From Beroe forskalii (lineage: Eukaryota; Ctenophora; Nuda; Beroida; Beroidae), in the NCBI GenBank assembly GCA_011033025.1, contig WFMF01000077.1:434001-498000 (forward strand): DNA of 64,000 nt. The letters are read 5' to 3'. The notes under the pieces are model-generated. The model saw only the letters and a program-made list of their open reading frames with translations, made no database searches and was not told the origin of the DNA. Positions 1 through 13,500 of the stretch are shown in pieces; within the stretch, counting starts at the first letter, position 1, and each line of letters begins with the position of its first letter. The position numbers and the translations under genes are program-made.

Positions 1-420
1 TTTGGGTCCTGCATGACAAAAAAGGGGTGTGGCCCACCTCTAAACCGTCCTGTGATCATTTTTAGTCAAATCTGAGCTTTGCATCGTGTTTCTCGTGCCA
101 AAAACCACTACTTTTGACATATCACATGCCATAGGTGCCAAGAAATAAATTTTTATCATTTTTGGGTCTCGCGCAGGCCGAAAAAGGGGCGTGGTCACCG
201 CTAAACCGTTGTGTGATCATTTTTAGTCAAATCTGAGCATTGAATCGTGTTTCTCGTGTCAAAAACCCTATTTCGTATAATATCCATAAAGAAGTCCAAT
301 TTAATTTTTTCGATTTTTATGACATGTGCTGACAGGCCAAAAATGGGCGTGTGGCCAAAACTCGGTGACGTCATCGAAATAAAAATGACGGCATAGCTAG
401 ATCGATTCAGCATAGTCTAA
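1..420. repeat. Tandem array of about 163-bp monomers with a GGGCGTGG box
   Basis: Two and a half diverged direct copies are visible. Each has a GGGTGTGG or GGGCGTGG box after an A-run (about 24, 186 and 343), followed by TGTGATCATTTTTAGTCAAA and a TCGTGTTTCTCGTG segment. The spacing is about 160 bp. The array continues off the left edge. The same box recurs in unrelated monomers at 17199-18170 and in the arms at 25900 and 30760. No coding content is seen. Confidence 0.7.
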
Positions 421-505
421 AATACCTAGAACCACTCCTACCTGTCCATTAACACGAAAAAAGCACGGGATTTATATATTGACCAATTGGGCCCTGACTA
501 TAGGG

Positions 506-773
506 ACCTAACAGTAACATATCTTGGCCAAAGATGCATCTGCATCAGATTTTGACCTTGAAATAATGAAATATGTGCCGATCAGCACTGATCAGCACCG
601 ATTTAATGCCGATAGGCATTAGGCATAATGCACTGATCAGCACTGATCAGGCCGATTGCAAGGCCAACATCAGCCCATCTGTCATTCAAATTTCCTTGTT
701 AAATCCGAGGCCAATCATTGTGAGCCCGACCTACCAGCAACAAATTTTTGTTTGCTAGGATTAAAAAAGAATA
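506..773. repeat. Dispersed repeat, copy 1 (near-identical copy at 27515-27780)
   Basis: About 268 bp match the segment at 27515-27780 with apparently a single difference (CAACAAATT here, CAACACATT there). The repeat contains short palindromic pieces built on CACTGATCAGCACTGATCAG. The near identity across 27 kb implies a recent duplication or transposition. No protein signature is seen. Confidence 0.85.
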
Positions 774-1247
774 TAACGAGTCGCGAGATGAAATGTCCGT
801 TCCCCAATCTCACTCTGTCGTACTATGTGATGCCTCATGATATAAAACGGGCCATTATGATATGTTTAATCTGAAAATATGAATGCTTAAATTTACATAC
901 ACAGTAGGTAAGTAGGTATGTATTGCTAGTGCACCTTTGTGTACATCAACACATCATCTGTTCAAAATATGAAATAGAAAATTTTCAGGAGTCGTTAGAA
1001 CACATTTGTACAGATGTGAATCAAGGTCAGGTGGGGCTGCAGTGTAACCATAGCCTGAACTGCCTCTTTGAGAGGGCGCCCTCATGCCCTTTTGCCCTCC
1101 TTGGGTCTTGCCTCCGAGCCTCTTTTTGCCCTCCTTTAGGCCCACTTGCCTCCTTTTGACCCATCTCAAAATACACCTAACATATATGGCCTAAATAGGT
1201 TTCTTCATGGTTTCAAAAAAAAAAAAAAAAAGGTCGACCATATATTT
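774..1247. other. Unassigned upstream DNA with a GCCCTCCTTTT-rich segment
   Basis: No gene is recognised. At 1075-1160 the motif GCCCTCCTTTTT-like recurs several times, and an A-run followed by the palindrome GGTCGACC lies at 1214-1241. The same GCCCTCC motif recurs beyond the following tandem array (1752-1806), so 1075-1806 may be one element. Confidence 0.5.
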
Positions 1248-1702
1248 GAAATACACCTAACAAGCACTAGCCTGATTGATTTTGGAAATCTACTTTACTG
1301 AGTTCACCTAAAATAGACCTTAAGTTCCTGAAGTGGACCCATAATTGTGAAAATACACCTGACAAGCACCAACTCGGATTGATTTTTGTACACTTTACTG
1401 AATTCACCTAAAATACACCTTAAGTTCCCGAAATGCACTCTGGACTCTGAAAATACACCCAATAAGCACTATCTCGGATTGATTTTGTAAATACACTTTA
1501 CTGAATCCACCTAAAATACAATTAAGTTCCTGAATACACCATGATTGTGAAAATACACCTAACAAGCACTATCTCGGATGGATCCTGTGAATAGACTTTC
1601 ACTGAATCCACCTAAAATACACCTGAAGTTCCTGAAATACACCCATGGTTGTGAAAATACACTTAATAGGCACTATCTCGGATTGCATTTTTAGGCGGTG
1701 TC
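1248..1702. repeat. Tandem array, about 101-bp unit, 4.4 copies
   Basis: Units begin near 1248, 1350, 1449, 1549 and 1653. Each starts AAAATACACCTAACAAGCAC and contains CTCGGATTGATTTT and AATTCACCTAAAATACACC. Copies differ by roughly 10-20 percent. An A-run of about 24 bp follows at 1705-1728. No coding content is seen. Confidence 0.8.
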
Positions 1703-1880
1703 CAAAAAAAAAAAAAAAAAAAAAAAAAGGTCGCCACTTTTTGTATGGGATATTGCCCTCTTTTTGCGTTGATTTGCCCTCCTTTTTGGGCAAAAAACTG
1801 CCCTCCGAACGGATTTTCAATGGTCGGAAGCTATGTGTGTAACTTAATTAGTTTAGAGTGTACATGTTATCATAACATAC

Positions 1881-2290
1881 GGCGAATATTTTATTAACAC
1901 GGCGAAATATTTTCTAAGGCGAATATTTTCCGAACACGGCGAAATATTCTCTAAGAATAAATATGTAACCCAGTAGGCGAATACTTTCCCAAACACGGCG
2001 AATTATTCTCTAAGAATGAATGTGTTACCCAGTAGGCGAATATTTTTCTAACATGGCGAAATAGAGTCTACGAAGATTGTTTATAAACAGGCGAATAATT
2101 GCTTAGCATTGCGTGTGTTTACAAACATGCGACCACTTTGGCGAATATAATGCTAGTGTGGCGAATATTACCCTGCACTTTACACGCATTCTTAGAAAGT
2201 TAACGCATAGGGTGTGGCCTGTGGCGAATATCATTTTAACAATGCGATCATTTTTATAGTGTGGCGAATTCAATACCTAGTGTGGCGTTG
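1881..2290. repeat. GGCGAA-box array
   Basis: At least thirteen GGCGAA(T/A) boxes are present (1881, 1901, 1918, 1938, 1976, 1997, 2035, 2055, 2090, 2140, 2160, 2223, 2263). In the centre they come as pairs about 20 bp apart repeated every 58 bp. All boxes point the same way. The sequence between boxes is AT-rich. No function is known to me. Confidence 0.75.
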
Positions 2291-2329
2291 TTCTAATCTG
2301 GCAGGGGGCTATATGAGTATTTGTTTAAC

Positions 2330-2440
2330 TTTTTTAATAATAACTTTTTTAATAATAATAATAACTTTTTTAATGCCAGGACTTGAACCCATACATGGGC
2401 CTCAAGGTAACATAATTCTGGATGGCAGTATGATCCAATG
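2330..2440 (-). mobile_element. Possible tRNA-derived SINE fragment
   Basis: Read on the minus strand, GGGTTCAAGTCC (2374-2385) matches a pol III B box (GGTTCRANTCC). It is followed by an A- and TTATTATT-rich tail at 2330-2365. I do not see a convincing A box, so this may be a 5'-truncated SINE or a chance match. Confidence 0.35.
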
Positions 2441-4380
2441 AATACAAATTGATCTTTTAATAATTTCCCTTTTTCTTTTTGAAAATTCTCATTTCAAATG
2501 AATCAAACAACTTGTACAGCCTTTTTAACTGTTGTTGCCAAGGCTTCAACACCTTTATAAGGCCAATAGATTTATTCATCGTCTCTGTTTTGTCTGAATC
2601 GCTTTGGTTTAAAATGAAAGTCATAACTTTGCATCTTCTAAGTCTCCATGTCTTTCAGCACAGCTCAGCCGTTATGGTCACAATCATACAATTGTTGATT
2701 AGGGCATGTCTTTTAATTCTTCCAGCACAACTCAACCATTGGAAATTGTCTTCATTATATAGTTAGGTAATATTCTTCATCTCACATTTTGATGAAAAGT
2801 TCAGCTATCTCTTGAAGTGTGTGTCCAATGTCTACTACATATCTAGTCAATTGAAGGCAGTCAAAATCTCTCAAAATTGTATTCAATCCAAAGCACTCAC
2901 ACCTACAACACATTCGAACTGAGTCTTGAAAGCAACTTTGCCATTAGGGGTACACTTGTCCTGGCAGTGGTGGTGATAATGATTCAATGTTTTCAAATTC
3001 AGGTCTATAAAGAATTGAGATGTCGTACCTATATATAGAATTGCAGGAAGAAGTTAAGCTTGTTTTAAATGCTGTGTCAAAAGATAAAACTGTGGCATTC
3101 CAGATGGTAGAGAAGTTCACATTGAGAAATCATTATAAAGTGGTCAACATTTTTTTTACATTTTGCTAACAATTCATGAAATGGAAATAGAAAAAATCTG
3201 TTGATAAAAAATTGCATGGATTACAATGTTGATGGATTGATTGTTGATATAAAATAAACTATTTCTTTTACTGACTATTTCTTTTACTGATTTCGTAAAT
3301 CAAAACATTGTGAAGTTAAGAACGCAATTTTTACAGATATGAATTTTGAACTAGTAAATAGTATTACTAAATAATTTGCTTCTGATGACAAGAAAACACT
3401 GCTTCAAATCATCTCAAAGGAAAGGTGTGTTATGGAGAATTTTAGTGGCATGGTGTTTTTCAAGCAGTAAGTGGAGATGATCTTTGATGTGGTGTAATGG
3501 GGCACCAAATAAAACCACTGTGATAAGAAAGGTAGAAAGTGGTGTGCTTGTACTAACTCTGCTGAGTGTTGCACAGTGTACACCTTGAAATTAATGAGCT
3601 GTAATAACTACCCAACTTGGAAATTGTAGGAGAATGCCAAGCATTAGTCCTTCCAAATTATGCTCAAATGGTTTGCATTAATGTGCCCTTCTCGATTTTG
3701 CAATTAAAGTTAAGTGCACGTTGATTCGATTTTGTGTGGATCCATGCTCTGTGGATTGTAATCAATATACCTACCTAATCAGTTATCATTAATTAAACGC
3801 CACAATCCACATGGATTCATGTCAATTATGGGCTACCTGATCCACGCTCATGGACTGGTAGTAGATCTGCACAAAACCCACTCGTCAGGGTACCTAGTAG
3901 TGGGTTACATATAGAGCCGATCAAAGTCTTCAAACTCCCAAAAATTATACAAAAATTATAGACAGATTCATTGTGAGAAGAACGCAAATAAAATTCAACC
4001 ACTATCTTACAATCAAATTATCAAATGGAGCAGAAGAGAAATGATGCATATTGATGTTAAATCATTGATTTTTAAGCCATTCTGGGACTTGTCAAGCACG
4101 CAACTCGACCGACTCAACTTTTATCATCAAGCTAACTGGACAATCAATAAATCATGCACACTGAGACAATTATCGATTCGATTTTAAATAATCATCCCGT
4201 TGTTATAAACGGTATTCATTTGATCCATAAGTCACTCAACCCTGAAGAATGTTTCTGAGACCATCACTGAGACCCAGCATGGACCCAATGTGACAAATCG
4301 TGAGATGTGAGCCGGCAAGTGAATCTTCTCAGGCACACCAGAGAGATAGTGTCGCTGACACAATTAATTTTAAACAATAC
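2441..4380. other. Intergenic DNA, nothing recognised
   Basis: I see no coding exon, RNA gene or tandem array here. The base composition is AT-rich. Short open frames (2479-2766) have no recognisable motif. Confidence 0.5.
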
Positions 4381-4557
4381 CAGGCACATTGTTAAGTAAT
4401 GCAAGCAGAGTAGTGTAGTGTGCTAGACGAATAGAGCGAGAGAGTGAGGTGTGTACAATTCACAATGTTATTGCTTGTTGCAAGCAGCAGCTGCTCATTT
4501 AATTTTAGTGTGCTCCACCGTTTGCTGTAGTTACTGAAATCTGCTCAACTACAAAAC
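4381..4557 (+). promoter_or_regulatory. Putative promoter and 5' leader of DRC2
   Basis: This segment lies immediately upstream of the proposed DRC2 start codon. It contains no clear TATA box, and I could not find a convincing RFX X-box, which many ciliary genes carry. The assignment rests only on position and is an inference. Confidence 0.25.
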
Positions 4558-4564
4558 ATGTCCG
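4558..4564 (+). CDS. DRC2: DRC2 exon 1 (candidate start codon)
   Basis: ATGTCCG is followed by a strong donor GTAAGA. Joined to exon 2 it gives [14 protein letters not shown], like the short lysine-rich start of other DRC2 proteins. It is only seven coding bases and 6.8 kb from exon 2, so the choice is tentative. The alternative start is the in-frame ATG at 11406. Confidence 0.5.
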
Positions 4565-7500
4565 GTAAGATAATTTATTTTTAGATTTTCTAAAATTAGG
4601 CAAAATCTAGGCAAATAAATTTTCACTATCTGATTAGAATTGGAAATGTATACCATAATCATGATATGACACTTGACAGACTGTCTTTGTCTTCTGTTTT
4701 TCAATACAGGACCACCATGACAAAAACCCGTGTTTTCAGGCTAGTACTAGGAAAGATTAATTTTCACGTCTTATTCTTATCCCTATATAAGGACATATTG
4801 AGATCAAAAGCTGCAATATATACAGAAATCCTATTAAATTTAAAATCATTTCATCTATTTGATAATAAAAACCATGACTGAAAATAATATTTTGCAAACT
4901 TTTATAGATATAATCCCTGATTCATGTCTACTTGATACTAAGTTTCAAAGAACTCTGGATGATTTAAACACGAACGTTTAGTTTACGTTGATACTAAGAC
5001 TATTATTAACCGAAATTAGCTGTAAATTCTCAAATTTTCTGATGACGCCAATGTGGAGGATTTTGACTCCCTCTCTCAGTGGCCCCTATCCTTGTCCCTT
5101 GTCACTGAAGAGGATGAGTTTCTCATCCAGGCACTGAGTTAAGTCCTGACACAGAGTCGTGTAGTCTTCCCCGTAGTGCGTGGCGTAGTTCACTTCACTC
5201 CGGTACTTCACCCTGCAACATTCACTGAGTATCAACTTACTGTGACCTTCTAGCTTCTTAGAATCATGGCCGGAACCCTTTGCAAAAAGTAGAAAGATTC
5301 GCTCATTCCCTATACCCATATCAGCAACCGTTTAACTTTATAGTCAATAGCTTTAGCGTTATCAATACCTGACGAATTCAGCCAGTATTTTCAGTGCGTA
5401 AGTGTCCATCTGGTTTAGGAGCTCCACCGTTTTTATGGATCGCTTCATGTTGAGTGCCGTGGAGTAGTCTTCAAAGCACTCCAGCCAGAGCGAAATGCTA
5501 TTTCCTACTTTGAAAGGCTTCGGCCTCGTAATCTGAAATGGGATATTATTTCGTGGCTGATTTACAACGAAACTGCTGCCAGTAGAACAACACAATCACC
5601 AGTTAGAACATAGTGAAGTAGTAATTCCTGACCGTTTGAGAAATTATGAATAACTCCCTTACCGGTTTGACCTGAGCCTTGCTGCTGTTGTTGTTAACGT
5701 GTATCTCGAAGAGGGAGAGTCTGGGCAGCTGGCTGTGCATCTCGTGGTTTATAATGGAGAATCTGCGTGACATGCGGCGCGTGACCCCCTCAGGTCCGCC
5801 CCCGCCTTCCTTTTTACCGCGTGACGACCCCTCCTCGCTCGCCGCAGTCCCTTCCGATCCCGGCGTTTTGCACCGCTTTATACACCGCTGCCGCTCGAAC
5901 AGCCCCATTCCTGGATAGTGCGATAGGGGATTTAAAGGGTGATATTCAATGGTTTAAAGAAAACATCGTATCTAACTCGATTCTCATTTTGTCAGTTTCC
6001 CAAATTAAGTTTAAAAAATCATTGAAATGGATTGATCGAAATAATGGACAAATCAAAAGCAATCAAATAAAATAACTTCTTGGAAGAAACAAATGGACAG
6101 ATATGCCGAACTGTTCTGCCATGATAACTTGACAAAGTACGCCCAAATCGACATTCTTATATCCTCGAAACATACACAATAGAAAAGTGCAGCACGTGCA
6201 AGCTAGGTCACGTCTAAACGGCTATTTTCAGTAATTGAACAACATATTATACTGGGTATACTGTGTGTTATTATAGCCCGCTCCCGAACGATAGATCCTT
6301 AACAGTGATGTCATTATCATAGTGCAGAGTGGTGGTTTAGTGACAACATAGCACCGGTGGATACTTTACTTCTCCGACTGGTTTCATGCTCGAAATGAAG
6401 CTTTTGATAATATTATATGCTCAGACAATCGGCTTCCAGTTTAGCAGGCCATGTTTCCTTCAACAACTGCTGTAATGAGGAATCCATTTGACGTTTTGAC
6501 ATGACAACGAGGTCTGGATAATACTTCCTAATAACTTTGTTACTGTGTTTCACGGGACCGTTACTTCTTCCACCTAGTTACGCATCCTTTTTACTGCACT
6601 TTCTCCGCAATGATGGCTGTGCGGAATGCACAATATACCAAACGAATATAGCTTTCAGATTCAGATATATGACGATATGGTAGTTCAATGATCAAGTATC
6701 CATAAACCGCTCAGTCTTCTTCCCGTCACGTCTATCCGCCGTTTATACGTCACTGCTGTTTATACATGTACAACTGTGCATACTTAGTCACACTGCGTTT
6801 TTATATTCTTAGACAGTACCTGCAGCAGTTTATATTGACTTTATATCGTCTTGTTTGAAGCTAGATAGGTGTTATTCTGAATTAATATCATGATTAATTA
6901 ATGAAATGATAATGAAATTAGTTGGTAAATTTGGGGACGCATAAGCATTAATAAGCACTGGCTGCAACACGACGGATATGCTTGAACGGTGAGTAGAAAA
7001 ATGTAAATCGAAATAAGGAGTTAGGAAAGTTCAACAAAATTATCGGACCCTGTTGAAGGATTGAGTCCAAATCTTCTTCAAGAATTCCTTCACAAGAGAA
7101 AAGCATAGATACCTTAGACAGTGCATAGAAGCATAGAGTACGGAGTAGTAGAATATGCCAAGGTAGATAACGAATTATACCGTATCATCTAACTGATTAT
7201 AATCCTGTCTTAATGACTTCACCGGACTTCACAATATGCATATTATGATATAATCTGTCTAACAAAAGCTCGACCTTAATAATACATGACATCTCCTTCT
7301 TCTTAGAGGGGATGACATCAGTGTCACGTGATCTTGTGTAATGTGTGGAGCCTATTATAAATTACCTAATTACGTAATTGGGTTAATTGACCTATTATTT
7401 GCTTAAAAGCTTAAAATACGGCGTTGTCATCACCGTACAATTTCCAACTCTAAAGAATGACGAATATGCTGCATTGCTAGAAAATTTATTCTCTTTCTAC

Positions 7501-10500
7501 AATGAAAGAATTACTGATTACTAATCTTATCACAAAACTACAAATTACTATCTTAGTTCCCTCATAATGAAAGCAATGAAAGCAATTTACAAAGGGTACA
7601 GCTTCCTTGACTAAGCTATGCTGTGAGACCGTGTTTTTAAGCTAGTAAGGACCTTGCCCCTCTAGATTTTTCAAGGGTGGGGGGGGGGGAGGGGGGCTAG
7701 CCCCCCTCCCCCTAAGGTTTTTCTGGGAGGGGAAGGCAAGCCCCTAGGTTTGAAAACCTAGGGGCTTGCCTCCCCCCACCTCGGGGTGAAAATGTGTAGT
7801 CCCCTGTCCCATGCTATAAAATTATGGAGTATAAGCACTGTTCATTAGGACCCAATCTTCTAGATGACCCCAGGAGTCCTCTAGAAGATTGGGATACCGA
7901 TTGACAGGTTATATAATCGATTGACTCGGAGACACGTGTTTTGAGTACATAGTATAAACAACACATGTAGGTATAAACGCACAAATAAGTACTGACTCAT
8001 CATCATGCTGCCTATATAATATCTGTAGCATAGCAGGTGCCTGTGGTTCCTGTATAATAATGTGAACCTTAGGCTTCTCAAACGCTGTACCCCGACAATA
8101 CCTGCTATGCAATGACGAAATCATTCCCATTTGGAGTGTTAAGCTGCTGACGTTGAAATGTAAATTATTTTCGATGAGTCCTCCTAAGCTCCTAACACGC
8201 ATATAACGCATGGTAGTATTATATATTAGTATATAATTTATTATCAGATCATCTAGGTCTAGTTATGACTCATGGGAGTGAATATTTGAACAATCTGGTA
8301 GCCAAATGACCAGCACCGTAGGTTAGTGAACAGGCATGGATCTAGCCAAGAATTTTTGGGGGCGTGCAAATTTAAGGTCACTCATTTGCAAAAACAAATA
8401 GGATGTTTTTTGAATATAATGGTAATTAAATTATGTATTAGCACTGGCAGGGGTCTGGGGGCGGCAGCCCCCAGAAGTCAGAGGTCTGGAGCTTAAAGAA
8501 ATGTCCCCTCAATAGAGTTTTTGCAATGTTTTATCTCAAAAGCTCCATCGTTTTTGTCGTACATAGTTTCACTAAATATATTAAAAATCAAGAGAAAGAA
8601 CAGCAGGGGTCTGGGGGCGGCAGCCCCCAGATGCCAGAGCTCTGGAGCTAAAAGAAATGTCAACTCAATAGAGTTTTTGCATTGTTTTCATGTCAATAGA
8701 TCCATCATTGTTGTCGTACACAAGTTCACTAAATATATTAACAATCAAAAGGAATAAAGAACAGCAGGGGTCTGGGGGCGGCAGCCCCCACAAGCCAGAG
8801 GTCTGGAGTAAGACATGTCACCTCAATAGGTTTTCTGCATTGTTTTCATCTCAACAGCTCCATCGATAATGTCATACACAATTTCAATAATCAAAAGAGC
8901 AGCAGGGGTCTGGGGGCGGCAGCCCCCAGAAGCCAGAATTTTGGAAGAAAAGAAGAAAGAAATGACAACAATAGCGTTTCCCCATTCAATTTACACTCTT
9001 ATATATTGCCTCCATAACAATATAACATTGATTTATTTCATGTGAAGACAATTACTGCAGTATCTGATGTTCTCAGTGGTATCGATCATTGAAGCATCCT
9101 TCAGGCCCAAATTGAGTGGAAGGCCATCGAGATCTGAGGATTGCTATTGATACCTGACAAATAAGAATATTCATGGAATTTATAAACTTGTGTTTATAAA
9201 AATTAATCAATTTTATAAATTTTTCAGTCCTTTTTTGGACTTCATTTTCAATTCTAAAGTGAATTTCTATTTTTTTAATTTTTGAATTGCACGCCATGAG
9301 CACGCCCCCAAATTTTCATTTGCGGGCGTGCGCACGCCCCCCGCACGCCCCCGTGGATCCATGCCTGCCAGTGAAATTCCCATGTGCTCATAGTTTAGTT
9401 GAGCAACACTGTGCCCACTACACTGTGCACACTTCACTTTTCCCACTCCACTCTACCCACTTCGCTGTGCCCACTAAGTGGGCACAGTGAAGTGGGCAGA
9501 GTGAAGTGGGTAAAGTGAAGTGGCCACAGTGAAGTGGGCACTTCATTCTGCCCACGTCACTCTGCCCGCAATACTCTGCCCACTTCACTGTGCCCACTTC
9601 ACTGTGCCCACTTCACTGTGGCCACTTCACTTTACCCACTTCACTGCACCCACTTCACTCTGCCCACTTCACTCTGCCCACTTCACTCCGCCCACTTCAC
9701 TCTACCCACTTCACTGTGTCCACTTCACTCTGCCCACTTCACTCTACCCACTTCACTCTGCCCACTACACTGTGCCAACTTCACTCTACCCACTTCACTG
9801 TGCCCACTTCACTTTGCCCACTACACTCTGCCCACTTCACTATACCCACTTCACTGTGCCCACTTCACTGTGCCCACTTCATTCTGCCCACTTCATTCTG
9901 CCTACTTCACTTTCACACTGGTGTACTAATGAGAATTTTTTCTCATTTTCTTTGGTTGAAATAACACAAATCAGTCGAAAGAACGAGGTTTTTTACACGA
10001 AAATGTTTCAACTCGGTTCAACTCAGCCTCTTTGGACGATTGACCAATGGTCTTTGACTTAAACGTGCAATTACTCGAGTACAATACTATAATATTATGT
10101 ACCAACTCGGGCTATTGACTATTCTACTGCGTTTAATAAGTAACACAGTATTTGTCATGTACGATGAATGCAAAAGAAGGGAGCTTGCATAATGCATATA
10201 TATCAACATATCATAGCTATAAGGCGTACGCTTGCCTCTGAGATTTACGTTAATCGTAATCCCTCAGCAGTCAGCAACACAAAGGCTGCCATCTCCCCTC
10301 TCTATACTAGTACATTGCAACAGCAGCTGTAGTAGTGGTACTTAATGTGGCATGCGAAACAGTAGGGACCTGCAAGGGAGTGTAGGGGTTCTAAAGAAAC
10401 TATAATAACAATCTCCTTCCCTCCTCCTCCCCTCCTACGACCATGAGCTGCACTGTTACTGAGCTGCTCCTTGTGTACAAATCACAGTGAATAATCACAA

Positions 10501-13500
10501 CACACAGATCACACAGATTATTATATTGTGCACCCCGCCAGCTAGATCGACCTGCCATTGTGACATGTATTACAGAGTTGCTGCTTGGTGGTCGTCTCTC
10601 TCTCTCTACCATCTCACAATATGCGTGATTAATCGTGCAGTAGTAGGTAAATAGAGATCGTATTGTGGTGTATCAGGTGATCACCCGCGGACTGGTTTGT
10701 AATCGTAATAATGCTAAGTAGGAACACATCTTACTTGTATCGTGGGTTATGGTAGAGAAGTCACGTTATCTTAGCAAGTACATGATAAGCGGCTATGTTA
10801 CGTGAATATCAAAGCAAAGATTCGCCCTACGAAACCGAAAAAAGAAAATATCTCAAAATTTCATAAGACAAAGGTTCTGAAATTCCCAAGATACTGGGTC
10901 TTATCTTCAACTTCAATCGAGTTGCATCTTAATCTTCTCTCTATCGTCTGAAACTAAGAATAAAAAGGGCTGACTACTGAGAAGTACACGGGAATTAGTA
11001 AACATCTTACAGCTACCCTCTAGAGCTCTAGCATGTACCTGTACATAGCCACCTTGAGCAGAACATTAATAAGTCTTAGGATTAGGTTATAATTCCCTGA
11101 CTAGGAACATGCTGTATTGCACCCCACCTTACTAAAGCCTAAAATACACTATGCGATCTGTCGTCCAACATAATGATCTGATCCCCTACTACCAGTTGAA
11201 ATACACTATGTGATCTGCTGTCTGATAAAGTCCTGGAAATCATCTGATCCTTGATGAAATTCCGAAGAAGCGGGTGCTATAATTTGTTAAATCCAATTCT
11301 CACACATTTTAGTCCACTTCCCTCTAATTAATGAACCAAATGAATAATTAATATAACGTCCACCCCTCAGGAAAGAAGAAGGGAGGAGGCAAGGGAGCAA
11401 AGCACATGACAGAAGAGGAACGAGTCCACTTCTACGAGACCCAGCTGCTAGCAGAGGAAGAGAACAGGAAGAAGAAGGAGGAACTCCTCACCCAGTTCCT
11501 CAAAGATAAACTGGCCAAGGAGGAGAAAGCCAACGAGTTCAACAAGCTAAAACTCCAGAATCAATGGCGAGCCATCATGAGAGAAGGTATATGATTTATC
11601 TCTCTAGACATATTATCTAACCTAGCAATTAAGTGGGTGTCACCTAGTATGTGTGTTGTACACAATGGTTTATACTAGTAGATCGAGGGTACTTAGCACG
11701 CACCTGCAAAAAACATGAGATGTGTGGTAATTATGTCGGTTTAAAGCACACACACCTATAAAATGCAGTACGTTTACCGAGTACAAAAGGAAGAGGCGGA
11801 TCCTCTCTGTCGCTGTTACGTCTTTACTGCTTTATCTTAACCTGTATTTAGGTCTTTGTGAGACCTACGAAGACCTAAATACAGGTTCAAAAGGGGGTCG
11901 TCGCCATGGCTTTCAAAATAACTAGTTGTCCCAGAACACTTCATCATTCGGTGGATACCAGTGGGTGACGTTCTTTGAATATGTATGGAGTTATAGCGAT
12001 TACGTCATCAACTCTTACTGTTAAACCTGGAACCATGAGGTTTACGTCTACCACCTGTTAATCATTCTGTGACATGATCCGAGGCCATTGTTTCCAAAGT
12101 ATCAATGTTCTATTTAATTGTTGAAATGTAAGCAACTAAGGTACTCTAAAGCGGGAAACCTGTAGAAAGTATCCTGCAAATACATTTACAGTAATATATT
12201 ATCTTCGTAGGAAATAATTCCTGGTGTGCTTTGTTGGATATTCTAGTAGAGACACGGACTGCAAAGGAGGCTAAAAAGACAAGTATTGGTCAAAGAGAAA
12301 GTCTTGAAGTTAGGGAAAAGAGAAAGAGACGGCTGAAATTCTTGAGTTTAGGGAGGAGAGAGGAAGAGAGAGCGTGAGGTTACGCGGTATGACAGTTGAT
12401 GCTGACATTGCGATGTAAGGATGTAGAACAAAACATTGAAGCATCATAATATTAAGCAGACGATTAAAGTTAGCCCCTCCCACACTGCCTTAGTGATACA
12501 TAGTAAAGTAATTACTCTTAGTACACTGCATCTAGTGATGCTAGAACGGGAGCTCCATGGAAATTAGCGGGCATACAAATCCACGAGGAGAAGGGAGATG
12601 GTGATTACGGCTCTAATTCCATCATCATCACGAGAGCTAGAGCAAATCAAATGCAACTATAATACACAATTATATTGCTTGATTATCTCACGAAATTGGT
12701 ATATAATAAATGCAAAAGTGTCCGTAATAATAATAATAATGACAAGTCAGGGCGGACACGGGGGTGGTATTTGCCCTCCTCCGATGTATGATTATCGTAT
12801 AACTCAAGATTACATTACTTCCAGCCAAAGCCACGGAGCTGTGCAAGGAAATAGAGATTTTATCGCAGACTTTCGAGCGGATAGTGGATCGGAAGGACGC
12901 CATCATAAAGTCCCTGTCACAGGATCTCGCTGAAGCCGAGGAACAGTACCAGCTCGCATTGAGGTACAGAACCATAGAAATAGTGGCATTAGGATACTAA
13001 CCAAGCCGGGGGAGGGGTGAAGACGTGCCTTTCAGAAGCACTAAAACAGACCAGCAACAGAATAAGAGTATGTAGGGTTCACTGATGGTCGTATTATTGT
13101 TATCGTATCCACTCTCATAGGTACACCATCTCATAGGCAATAGGTACAAACCACAGGCGGAGTTTGGACAGCTAGCTACTGAACTTAGTAACTGCTCTTT
13201 ATTTCATACACTTGACGTAGAATCTTCAAAGCGTTAGTCACGTTGAAAAATAAATGTTATTAAACTACAGAAACAACTCATAGATATATTGTGAAATGGT
13301 CGTCGGTCGAATGAATAAGTAAATAGAAATATTAGAAATAACAATTTTATGGAAAACAGGAGTATTGTGGTACATCCTATCGAAGGAAAGCATCTATACC
13401 AAGACACTGCAGCATAGAATACTGGCTTTCTTTCAAGACAATAGATCAATACTTCAATAAATTAACATGTGTCTGCTGGCAAAGAAACCGCTGGCTAATT

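Noticed and set aside
9520-10062. Long open frames of 124-180 codons rich in HFTLPTSL-type repeats
   Set aside because: They are translations of a 14-bp minisatellite in all three frames at once; no gene.
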